A DNA stretch of 28,410 nucleotides from Chitinophagia bacterium (GTDB taxonomy: Bacteria > Bacteroidota > Bacteroidia > Chitinophagales > Chitinophagaceae): assembly GCA_010027295.1 (NCBI GenBank), contig RGVM01000001.1, positions 1 to 28,410 of the forward strand, read 5' to 3'. Shown piece after piece: positions 8,635-15,583 of the stretch. Position numbers and translations under genes: made by a program. Each line of letters begins with the position of its first letter. Positions within the stretch are counted from its first letter, which is position 1. The notes under the pieces were generated by a model. The model saw only the letters and a program-made list of their open reading frames with translations, did no database searches and was not told the DNA's origin.

Positions 8635-10395
8635 ATGCATCGGCTCCGCATAATTGCCATCGTCTCCCTGCTCCTGATGGAGGCCCTCACCGGCTGTCGC
8701 TACGACCTACCGGATGATGCAATCGTCGATCTAGCCTCCGACAAGGGATACTATAATCTGGGCATCACAGACCGACCAGCGGAAATACGGATACCCATCC
8801 CCCCCTCGAGCGGCACGCAGTACCTGGTCGTTGAAAATCCGCATATCAACACCTTGCGTGTCGACTACCGACACAGAACCGACAGTCTCCTCACCGGCGA
8901 TTATTTTCCCTTCCATCAGCGGCCCGTTCCACACAGGTTGTTCGTCGTGCCTGTCAACGGCTCCAGGATGGCAGACACGGCTCGGCTCGTACTTTCGAAA
9001 TCGGGCGAGAATCTATCCTTCCGTATCCGCCTGCTCGATGCCAACCAATGGCAGTCGTTCCGGGATTGGGACAACAGCCTCTCGGGCATCGTCATGGGCT
9101 TCTATTTCTTCCTGTTCCTCTTCACCGTCTTCATCGTCCTGATCGTACGGTCGCGCAAATCCCTCATACTCTGCTGCTTCATCCTCCTCACCTCCGCCTG
9201 GATGATCAACGATGCAGGCATCTTCTTCCAACACCTATGGCCCGATGACCCGGAATTCCACAACCGCAGCCGCGGACTCTTCTCGTCCATCAACATGGTC
9301 GCATTCGGACTCTATGTCTATCAGGACATTCACAGTCGGATGGCCTCGGGACTCAGCTTGGTCACTCGAGCCCTCATCGGATACCTCATACTCAAGATGC
9401 TGTTCCTGCTCATGATACGGGCCATGGAGCTGCCAGATGCCTTCAAGCAGTTCACCCTGCTGTTCAACGCTATCGCCCTTACATTCATCTTCGGATGGTT
9501 CGTCGTCAACATCCTCTACCGCATCCGTGATTACAGGGACTCGGTCTTCGAAGCGCTCGGGATTCTCACCATCGCACTCTACTCCCTCCTCCTGAGCCTC
9601 AGGGAACTTGGAATCGCACCCGCACCCATACCATGGATGTATGGCTATGACGTCTTCCTCTTCCATGCCGTACAGGCGCTCTTCATCGGTCTGCACGTCT
9701 TCGTGATCGAAAGAAACAAGCAGGCCCAAAGCGCGCAGGAGATGCTCGACTTCAAGCTGGAACAGGAACGACGCCTCGGCGAAAGACTGCTGCAGGCGGA
9801 GGAGTCGGAGAAAAAGCGCATCGCGCGCGACATACACGATGAGATCGGCAGCATCTTCGTATCCATGAAGTACATGGCATTGTACCTGCGGGAGAAGATC
9901 TCCGAGCCGTTCCTGCGCACAGGCATGGAACGCATCCAATCCCTGTCCGACATGGGTATCCGGAAACAATACGCCATCATCGACGACCTGCTGCTGAAAA
10001 GGGAGGAAGGGAAGAGCCTCGAATCCCTCCTTCGCGAAAAGATGGATATCGTATCGGATAGCACGAGCCTGCGCGTCTCCCTGCATTTCGAAGCCGACGA
10101 ATCACGCATGAGCGAATTCCAGAAGATCCAGATCCTTCGCATCCTCTCCGAACTGCAGACAAACGCAATGAAGCACGCCGAAGCCGAAGATATCGTAATC
10201 CGAATATGGACCGAAGATGCCATCCGCATCGACTTCTCGGACAATGGAGTCGGACTCGTCGAGACCGACAACGGCAATGGCATGGGCCTGCAGAACATCC
10301 GCCACCGACTGGAGTTCATGCGAGGCAACATGGATATCAGCTCGGATGCGACAGGAACCCGATTCTCCATCCGCATACCTTTCGAACATGAATGA
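8635..10395 (+). CDS. 7TM sensor histidine kinase (HisKA_3 type)
   Basis: A 586-residue membrane kinase paired with the response regulator that follows. The ATG at 8635 gives an N-terminal signal ending in LTGC (residues 18-21), a lipobox. A periplasmic beta-rich domain spans about 22-145, of the 7TMR-DISM extracellular kind. Seven hydrophobic segments lie at about 150-170, 177-195, 214-231, 242-262, 273-295, 306-322 and 336-357, followed by a coiled coil (360-395). The kinase part has the H-box RIARDIHDEIG with phospho-acceptor His401, N-box LQTNAMKHA (Asn510), DNGVG (536-540) and NGMGLQNIRHRL. The signal is unknown; the domain class is thought to bind carbohydrates or small ligands. The last 8 bases overlap the regulator gene, so the two are translationally coupled. 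Confidence 0.93.
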   Translation: MHRLRIIAIVSLLLMEALTGCRYDLPDDAIVDLASDKGYYNLGITDRPAEIRIPIPPSSGTQYLVVENPHINTLRVDYRHRTDSLLTGDYFPFHQRPVPHRLFVVPVNGSRMADTARLVLSKSGENLSFRIRLLDANQWQSFRDWDNSLSGIVMGFYFFLFLFTVFIVLIVRSRKSLILCCFILLTSAWMINDAGIFFQHLWPDDPEFHNRSRGLFSSINMVAFGLYVYQDIHSRMASGLSLVTRALIGYLILKMLFLLMIRAMELPDAFKQFTLLFNAIALTFIFGWFVVNILYRIRDYRDSVFEALGILTIALYSLLLSLRELGIAPAPIPWMYGYDVFLFHAVQALFIGLHVFVIERNKQAQSAQEMLDFKLEQERRLGERLLQAEESEKKRIARDIHDEIGSIFVSMKYMALYLREKISEPFLRTGMERIQSLSDMGIRKQYAIIDDLLLKREEGKSLESLLREKMDIVSDSTSLRVSLHFEADESRMSEFQKIQILRILSELQTNAMKHAEAEDIVIRIWTEDAIRIDFSDNGVGLVETDNGNGMGLQNIRHRLEFMRGNMDISSDATGTRFSIRIPFEHE

Positions 10396-11005
10396 CCCAT
10401 CGCAGAAGCAGCACCTCTCCATTTTCCTGGTGGACGACCATATGATCTTCCGTCAGTCCTTCGAAGCCTTCCTATCCACCCAGGAAGGATTCCGCTTTGT
10501 GGGCTCCGGTAATGGACAGAACCGGACGGTGCCCGATATCCTCTTCCTGCAGCCTCGGATCGTGTTGCTCGACTTCCACCTGGAACGCGAAAACGGCATC
10601 GATATCCTGCAAAAGCTGCGTGAAGCAGGCTATCCAGGCAAGATCGTCTTCCTCACCATGAACCGGGACGCCCGTATCCGGGATGCGGCTCGAACCTTCG
10701 GTGCCGACGGCTTCGTCTCCAAGGACGCCGACGGACATGCACTCCTCGCCGGCCTCTCCTCCCTCGCCTCCGGACAGACCGTCTATCTCGACATGTCCGT
10801 CGACGGACCCGCAGAACAGGCCAACCCCTACCAGCTCACCCGGCAGGAGATGACTGTCGCCCGGCTCGTCTGCAGTGGACTCAACAGCGAAGAAGTGGCG
10901 GATCGGCTTTTTATCAGCATACACACCGTGCACACCCACCGAAGACGGATACTGGAGAAGACAGCAGCGGGTACGTTCATGGAAGTATGCCGGAAATTGC
11001 AATAA
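10388..11005 (+). CDS. LuxR/NarL-type response regulator
   Basis: A 205-residue two-component regulator, the partner of the overlapping kinase. The receiver domain (about 9-125) has the acidic pair Asp16-Asp17, phospho-acceptor Asp62 (IVLLDFHLE), Thr90 (IVFLT) and Lys112 (FVSKD). The C-terminal helix-turn-helix (about 147-205) reads YQLTRQEMTVARLVCSGLNSEEVADRLFISIHTVHTHRRRIL, a standard LuxR-type DNA-binding domain. The ATG at 10388 lies inside the kinase's last codons; the frame is open further upstream, but that stretch is the kinase read out of frame. Target genes cannot be told from the sequence; mscL, 86 bp downstream, is one candidate by position only. Confidence 0.95.
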   Translation: MNDPSQKQHLSIFLVDDHMIFRQSFEAFLSTQEGFRFVGSGNGQNRTVPDILFLQPRIVLLDFHLERENGIDILQKLREAGYPGKIVFLTMNRDARIRDAARTFGADGFVSKDADGHALLAGLSSLASGQTVYLDMSVDGPAEQANPYQLTRQEMTVARLVCSGLNSEEVADRLFISIHTVHTHRRRILEKTAAGTFMEVCRKLQ

Positions 11006-11031
11006 AATGGTACGGAACCGGATTGCCCGGA

Positions 11032-11058
11032 TTTGACTATCTTTTCATCCGTAGTTTG
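11032..11058 (+). promoter_or_regulatory. Candidate promoter of mscL
   Basis: TTTG (11032-11035) and TAGTTTG (11052-11058) resemble the Bacteroidota -33 and -7 boxes, but the -7 box is one base short and the spacing (16 nt) is tight. It is placed 33 bp before the mscL start. Confidence 0.35.
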
Positions 11059-11091
11059 ATTCCTGTCGTAAATCCATTAAAACCACATGAA

Positions 11092-11508
11092 ATGAGTATG
11101 ATACGGGAATTCAGAGAGTTCGCCGTCAGGGGCAACCTTGTCGACATGGCTGTCGCATTCGTCATGGGTGGCGCATTCGGCAAGGTCGTCACCGGTTTCA
11201 TCGACGGCATCGTGATGCCCTTGGTCGGAATGATCACGGCCGGCGTCGACTTCAAATCGCTGAAATACGTCCTCAGCGATGCAACGCTCGACGCCACAGG
11301 CAATGTGGTCTCTTCCGAAGTAGCCATCCACTACGGTGAGTTCATCACCATCCTCATCGACTTCCTGCTGGTATCCCTGGTCATGTTCATGCTCGTCAAG
11401 GCGATCAACCGCATGCGAAAGGAACAGACGCCGCCAACCGCCGAACCGTCGGGGCCCACCGAAGACCAGAAACTGCTCGCCGAAATCCGGGACCTGCTGA
11501 AAAAATGA
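11092..11508 (+). CDS. mscL: Large-conductance mechanosensitive channel MscL
   Basis: A 138-residue inner-membrane channel that opens under membrane tension to release solutes on osmotic downshock. The family N-terminus is clear: EFREFAVRGNLVDMAVAFVMGGAFGKVV, with the first pore helix at about 16-45. A periplasmic loop (45-75) follows, then the second helix (EFITILIDFLLVSLVMFMLVKAI) and the C-terminal cytoplasmic helix (TEDQKLLAEIRDLLKK). The length matches the family. ATG 11092 (MSMIREF) is chosen; ATG 11098 is two codons in and equally possible. The frame upstream to 10987 overlaps the regulator gene and lacks family similarity. Confidence 0.97.
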   Translation: MSMIREFREFAVRGNLVDMAVAFVMGGAFGKVVTGFIDGIVMPLVGMITAGVDFKSLKYVLSDATLDATGNVVSSEVAIHYGEFITILIDFLLVSLVMFMLVKAINRMRKEQTPPTAEPSGPTEDQKLLAEIRDLLKK

Positions 11509-11515
11509 AAAGCCT

Positions 11516-11561
11516 CCGATGATGGAAGCACTATGCAAGTAACGAACCTTGCATCCATCGG
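11516..11561 (+). other. Imperfect stem-loop between mscL and the next gene
   Basis: ATGCAAG (11533-11539) and CTTGCAT (11548-11554) form a 7-bp stem with an 8-nt loop. CCGATG (11516-11521) and CATCGG (11556-11561) can extend it around an asymmetric bulge. It begins 8 bp after the mscL stop and is not followed by T residues; it may be a transcript end or a stability element. Confidence 0.4.
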
Positions 11562-11616
11562 TTCCTGGATGGAAACAGGATAAACCCCCTTTGCGTAATA
11601 TCCATAAGCCAATGCC

Positions 11617-12282
11617 ATGGGAAACCTGAAAAGGTCGCAACGCGTGCTCTCGGGCCTGAAGCTGATCGGCAACTTCATGGAAAGGCCTCTGAAACTCGGA
11701 GATATCCTCCTCAACGACGACGGGCAACACCTCATCTGGGGGAATATCGAAGACGTCATCGACGGCTTCTCGCTGGCAGGCAAGACGGTCGAGACGAAGA
11801 AGGCCGATCTCAAGTACACGTCGGATTCCGGCGTGGACGTCAATCTCGGCGGGGATGCGGACACCGGCGTCGCCAAAGGGGATATCCAACTCTCGTTTCG
11901 CACGCGCAACAGCGCCTTCATAGTCCTCAAGGGCATCCGGCGCGTCTCGGTGAAGCTGGCCCTCATAGAGGCACAGCTGCGGCAGTATTGGAACGAGAAA
12001 GGCTTCGACAAGCCGGGCAACCGAAGGAAATACCATTTCATCGCCGAAATGGTGGACGCGACATCCGGCACCGTCATCTTCAGTCAGGAGAGGGGGAACA
12101 CCATCGTCCTCTCCGGCCGGGGCGATACCCTCCTCAAGTCGATATCGGATGCTGGCAACGGAAGGGTCGAGTATGTCAGCAATACTAAATCCACCCTCGA
12201 GATCATCAGCGAGAAGCCTTTCCAGCCCCTCTACACGGCCGTCCGCTTCAAGGCCGACGGCAGCTTCGAGATCGTGGGCTGA
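11617..12282 (+). CDS. Unrecognised 221-residue protein, beta-rich with a central helix
   Basis: I cannot assign a family with confidence. There is no signal peptide or membrane helix, so it is probably cytoplasmic as made. Predicted order: N-terminal basic helix (KRSQRVLSGLKLIGNFM), a strand (PLKLGDILLNDD), hydrophilic strands (ADLKYTSDSGVDVNLGG; DIQLSFRTRNSAFIVL), an amphipathic helix (SVKLALIEAQLRQYWNEKG), then strands (YHFIAEMVDATSGTVIFSQ; KSTLEIISE; YTAVRFKADGSFEIVG). The LGDIL and VNLGG motifs, the helix in the middle and the ADGSFEIV ending recall the gasdermin pore-forming domain. That is an eye comparison, not a demonstrated match: no N-terminal Cys for lipidation, no inhibitory tail and no adjacent protease gene are present. 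It lies 108 bp after mscL and 29 bp before the sulfatase gene. Confidence 0.8.
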   Translation: MGNLKRSQRVLSGLKLIGNFMERPLKLGDILLNDDGQHLIWGNIEDVIDGFSLAGKTVETKKADLKYTSDSGVDVNLGGDADTGVAKGDIQLSFRTRNSAFIVLKGIRRVSVKLALIEAQLRQYWNEKGFDKPGNRRKYHFIAEMVDATSGTVIFSQERGNTIVLSGRGDTLLKSISDAGNGRVEYVSNTKSTLEIISEKPFQPLYTAVRFKADGSFEIVG

Positions 12283-12311
12283 CGAAGACACTCCGAGACG
12301 AGACAAGCTCC

Positions 12312-13697
12312 ATGAGAATCCTGATCGCCATTTTTCTCCTCACCGGTCAATGCCTCCCTGCACAAGACAGGCGGCCGAACATCATCCTGCTCATGTCCGA
12401 CGACCAGGGTTGGGGGGAGACAGGCTATCGGAATCACCCCAACCTCCGAACACCCCAGCTCGACGCCATGGCCGCCAACGGCCTCCGCCTCGATCATTTC
12501 TACGCCGGATCGCCGCTATGCTCTCCCACGCGCGCCAGCGTCCTCACCGGGCGCAACAACGACCGCACCGGGGTGCTCGTCGTCGGACAGGCCATGCGAC
12601 TCCAGGAAAAGACCATCGCACAAACCCTGCAACAGGCCGGATACGCCACCGCGCATTTCGGAAAATGGCATTTGAGCGATGCTCCGGAAACCTGGCCGGA
12701 GCACCACGGCTTTGATGGATTCGACTACTGGCTCGCCACGACCAACTTCTTCGACCGGAACCCCATCCTCAGCCGCAACGGACAGTTCGTGGATTTCTCA
12801 GGAGGCCCCTCCGAAACGATCGTCCGGGAAGCCCTGCGGTTCATCGATTCCGCCCGGCGGACCGGTAGACCCTTCTTCCTCACCATCTGGTTCGGCAGCC
12901 CTCACCAGCCCTGGGTCGCCTCCGAGGACGACCGCAAAGCCTTCGCCGGGCTCGACTCTCTCTCCCAACACCACTATGGCGAACTCGTCGAGCTCGACCG
13001 CAGCATCGGCGACCTCCGCCGCCAAATCCATAGATGGGGTATCGCCGACAACACCCTCCTCTGGTTCAACAGCGACAACGGAGGGGTGAAACCGTTCGCC
13101 CCCGCCGTCAACGGCGGCCTCCGCGGTTTCAAGGGAGACGTCTATGAAGGAGGAATACGCGTTCCCTGTCTCGTCGAATGGCCCGCCCGCATCAAGAAAC
13201 CGCGTGTGTCAGACTTCCCCGCCGTCACCATGGACATCTTCCCCACGCTGGCCCATGTCGCAGGCCTGCCGCCCACGGCTCCCGACTACCCGATGGATGG
13301 CACCGACATCCTCTACGCGCTGACCTCGGACACGGCGATGCGCCGAAAACCCATCCCCTTCCGCTACCAGGGCAAGGCCGCCTGGGTAGACTTCCCCTAC
13401 AAACTAGTCTCTAGGAATTACCGCAGCGGACGCTTCGAGCTCTATAACCTGCAATCCGATCCCCTGGAGACGACTGATTTATTCAGTCGCGAACCCGCCA
13501 TCGCCCAACGACTCGTCGAGGCCTTCCAGCAGTGGAGTCTTTCCGTGGACCGCAGCCACTCCGGGCACGACTATCCCGGAGGGCTCCGGCAGGCTGACCC
13601 GCCCGCACGCAGCTGGTTCGAGAGCGGGGAATATGCGCCGTGGATGGAGATGCTGAGGAAGAGACCCGAGTACAGGCAACTGTCATCTCAGGAATGA
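12312..13697 (+). CDS. Exported sulfatase (formylglycine type)
   Basis: A 461-residue sulfate-ester hydrolase of the alkaline-phosphatase superfamily. A signal peptide (MRILIAIFLLTGQCLPA) sends it to the periplasm. Metal-binding and catalytic residues are visible: Asp30-Asp31 (LLMSDDQGWG), Cys70 in CSPTR (C-x-P-x-R, the cysteine converted to formylglycine by a separate enzyme), Lys118/His120 in GKWH, and Asp255-Asn256 in NSDNGG. The C-terminal subdomain (ELYNLQSDPLETTDLFS) is typical. The substrate may be a sulfated sugar but cannot be read. No formylglycine-generating enzyme, SusC/SusD pair or other glycosidase is in the window. The gene follows the unrecognised protein by 29 bp, probably in one transcript, and an acetyltransferase homologue follows. 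Confidence 0.94.
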   Translation: MRILIAIFLLTGQCLPAQDRRPNIILLMSDDQGWGETGYRNHPNLRTPQLDAMAANGLRLDHFYAGSPLCSPTRASVLTGRNNDRTGVLVVGQAMRLQEKTIAQTLQQAGYATAHFGKWHLSDAPETWPEHHGFDGFDYWLATTNFFDRNPILSRNGQFVDFSGGPSETIVREALRFIDSARRTGRPFFLTIWFGSPHQPWVASEDDRKAFAGLDSLSQHHYGELVELDRSIGDLRRQIHRWGIADNTLLWFNSDNGGVKPFAPAVNGGLRGFKGDVYEGGIRVPCLVEWPARIKKPRVSDFPAVTMDIFPTLAHVAGLPPTAPDYPMDGTDILYALTSDTAMRRKPIPFRYQGKAAWVDFPYKLVSRNYRSGRFELYNLQSDPLETTDLFSREPAIAQRLVEAFQQWSLSVDRSHSGHDYPGGLRQADPPARSWFESGEYAPWMEMLRKRPEYRQLSSQE

Positions 13698-13800
13698 ACG
13701 CCCAGATAAGGTCTTTTGACTGAAGGATAATGGAAATCCGACCATCAAAGGCATCGTTCCTTTTCGTTTTTTCATATTTTTAGTGATGCCCTCTTCCTCC

Positions 13801-14901
13801 ATGTCACACTCCCCCCGCCTCGCCTCCCTCGACGCCCTCCGAGGCTTCGACATGTTCTGGATCATCGGCGCCGAAGAGGTCTTCCACACCCTCGCCAAAG
13901 CCACCGGATCCCCCTTCTGGCAAACCCTCTCCGACCAGTTCCACCATCCCTACTGGAACGGCTTCACCGCCTACGACCTCATCTTCCCCCTCTTCATCTT
14001 CATCAGCGGCATCTCGGCCACCTACTCCCTGGGAGCAGCCCTTGACAAGGGGACGCCCAAAAGCGACCTGGTCCGAAAAGTCCTTCGCCGGGGTCTCATC
14101 CTCTTCATCCTCGGCATGGTCTATAACAACGGACTCCAGATACGACCCCTCGCCGACTTCCGGATCATGAGCGTACTCGGCCGCATCGGAATCGCCTACT
14201 CCCTCTCCTGCCTACTCCTCCTCTACGCCGGACCACGTGCCCGATACGGCTGGTTCGCCGGCCTACTCCTCGGCTACTGGGCCATCCTCGCATTCACCTC
14301 CGCACCCGGCTTCCCACCCGGCGACCTCACCGAGGCCGGCAACTTCGCCTCCTGGTTCGACCGCACCGTGCTCCCCGGAAAACTGTCCCGCGGTATCCAC
14401 GACACGGTCGGACTCTTCAACAACATCCCCGCCGTGGCGTCCGGACTGGCCGGCATCCTCACAGGCGAATACCTGCGGTCCTCCCGACACACACCCGCCC
14501 GGAAGTCGGCCAACATGGCTGCGGCCGGACTCATCTCCCTGCTCCTGGCACAAGCCTGGAATATCGTGTTTCCTATCAACAAGAACCTCTGGTCCAGCTC
14601 CTTCGTCCTGAATACCGCCGGTTGGAGCCTCCTCCTCATGGCCCTTTTCCATTTTGTCATAGATGTCAAAGGCCACCGCGGCTGGACCTTCTTCTTCCAG
14701 GTCATTGGTCTCAACTCGATCCTTATCTACATGTCGCCTCGCTTCATCGACTGGTCGCATACCAACCAGGCCCTCTTCCACTGGCTGGGCGACATTCTCG
14801 GAGATCCCTATCAGGCCGTCGCCCTCGCCGCCACGGCCGTGCTGGTGAAATGGTCGGCCCTCTGTTTCCTCTACCAAAAGAAGGTGTTCCTCAGGATCTG
14901 A
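13801..14901 (+). CDS. HGSNAT/DUF5009-type membrane protein (acyltransferase-like)
   Basis: A polytopic inner-membrane protein of about 367 residues, homologous to heparan-alpha-glucosaminide N-acetyltransferase. It opens with the family motif LASLDALRGFDMFWI. The conserved His-containing segment HHPYWNGFTAYDLIFPLFIFISG (about 48-70) aligns with the active-site His region of human HGSNAT. About ten membrane segments follow, with WNIVFPINKNLWSSSFVLNTAGW near residue 260, also a family hallmark. The function in bacteria is unproven; acetylation of an amino sugar or envelope glycan is an inference. ATG 13801 is chosen because a TATTTTTA stretch just upstream (13775-13782) may be a -7 box; ATG 13786 would add five residues. 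It lies about 100 bp after the sulfatase gene. Confidence 0.88.
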   Translation: MSHSPRLASLDALRGFDMFWIIGAEEVFHTLAKATGSPFWQTLSDQFHHPYWNGFTAYDLIFPLFIFISGISATYSLGAALDKGTPKSDLVRKVLRRGLILFILGMVYNNGLQIRPLADFRIMSVLGRIGIAYSLSCLLLLYAGPRARYGWFAGLLLGYWAILAFTSAPGFPPGDLTEAGNFASWFDRTVLPGKLSRGIHDTVGLFNNIPAVASGLAGILTGEYLRSSRHTPARKSANMAAAGLISLLLAQAWNIVFPINKNLWSSSFVLNTAGWSLLLMALFHFVIDVKGHRGWTFFFQVIGLNSILIYMSPRFIDWSHTNQALFHWLGDILGDPYQAVALAATAVLVKWSALCFLYQKKVFLRI

Positions 14902-14904
14902 GGC

Positions 14905-14932
14905 GCATCATAAGCCGATGCTTTCGTTTTTT
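14905..14932 (+). terminator. Short hairpin with T-run after the acetyltransferase gene
   Basis: GCATC (14905-14909) and GATGC (14917-14921) form a 5-bp stem, followed by TTTCGTTTTTT (14922-14932). It lies directly after the TGA stop. The stem is short but the T-run supports intrinsic termination. Confidence 0.5.
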
Positions 14933-14972
14933 CAGGACAGTCGGGTTTGAACTCCAACCTTAATCCCCCCCC

Positions 14973-14991
14973 ACTCTCCAAGGGTAGGGAT
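14973..14991. repeat. Solo diverged copy of the 19-bp repeat
   Basis: ACTCTCCAAGGGTAGGGAT matches the 19-bp consensus of the array at 6102-6177 at 16 of 19 positions, in the same orientation. It lies upstream of the PadR promoter and is followed by the perfect palindrome TGCTATAGCA (14995-15004). Confidence 0.6.
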
Positions 14992-15021
14992 GTATGCTAT
15001 AGCATTCAAGTAATTAGTTAC

Positions 15022-15080
15022 AGTACTAAAAAATACTTGATACCTTGTTTTGCATAGTACTAAATGTTCCCCTATTTTTG
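15022..15080 (+). promoter_or_regulatory. Promoter and likely operator of the PadR-PspC operon
   Basis: TTTG (15049-15052), 20 nt, then TATTTTTG (15073-15080) is an exact match to the Bacteroidota pattern TTTG-N20-TAnnTTTG. The spacer holds the perfect palindrome TAGTACTA (15055-15062), inside AGTACTAAA (15056-15064). The same nine bases occur at 15022-15030, 34 bp upstream. A protein bound to the spacer site would block the promoter, so autorepression by the PadR protein is a natural inference. The transcript start would fall near 15087, leaving a leader of about 95 nt. Confidence 0.65.
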
Positions 15081-15181
15081 TCGGGTCAACGGGGGCAACC
15101 CTGAGAATGTCGGACGGAGGATCGATTCCTTCCAACCATCCGCTCTCGGGTCCCGATTCACATGAACCCATCGCATACGCC

Positions 15182-15583
15182 ATGAACATCGAGAACACAC
15201 AGAGCCAGATGCGGAAGGGGGTCCTGGAATTCTGCATCCTCTCCATCATCCAGCGCGCGGAAGCCTACCCGAGCGACATCCTCGAGGAGATGAAGAAGGC
15301 GGAACTCCATATCCTGGAAGGGACCCTCTACCCGCTACTCACCCGCCTCAAGAACGCCGACCTGCTCTCCTACCGCTGGGTCGAGAGCCTGTCCGGGCCC
15401 CCCCGGAAATACTTCAGCCTGACGGAGAAGGGCAAAAGCTTCTATGGTGAACTCGAGGCGACCTGGAAACAACTCGCCGACGCCGTCGAGCAGATCACCT
15501 CCAAAAACGCTGAAGACAATACGCCTCAACCTACAGAGCCCCAAGCGAAAGAGACACAAAACATCAACGAACAGATCCCATGA
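15182..15583 (+). CDS. PadR family transcriptional regulator
   Basis: A 133-residue winged-helix repressor. The N-terminal half carries the PadR signature: RKGVLEFCILSIIQRAEAYPSDILEEM, then EGTLYPLLTRLKNADLLSYRW (about 46-66) and GPPRKYFSLTEKGKSFY (72-88). A short helical part for dimerisation follows and a polar tail (TPQPTEPQAKETQNINEQ). ATG 15182 matches the family N-terminus; the upstream extension to 15050 would run through the promoter region and is rejected. The stop overlaps the start of the PspC gene (ATGA at 15580-15583), so the two are translationally coupled, the usual arrangement in Bacteroidota. Confidence 0.94.
   Translation: MNIENTQSQMRKGVLEFCILSIIQRAEAYPSDILEEMKKAELHILEGTLYPLLTRLKNADLLSYRWVESLSGPPRKYFSLTEKGKSFYGELEATWKQLADAVEQITSKNAEDNTPQPTEPQAKETQNINEQIP

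Noticed and set aside
9235..10086. 283-codon antisense frame within the histidine kinase gene
   Set aside because: Shadow of the kinase coding sequence; no start context or family motifs.
10217..10387. N-terminal extension of the response regulator
   Set aside because: These codons are the kinase gene read in another frame; the receiver domain begins right after ATG 10388.
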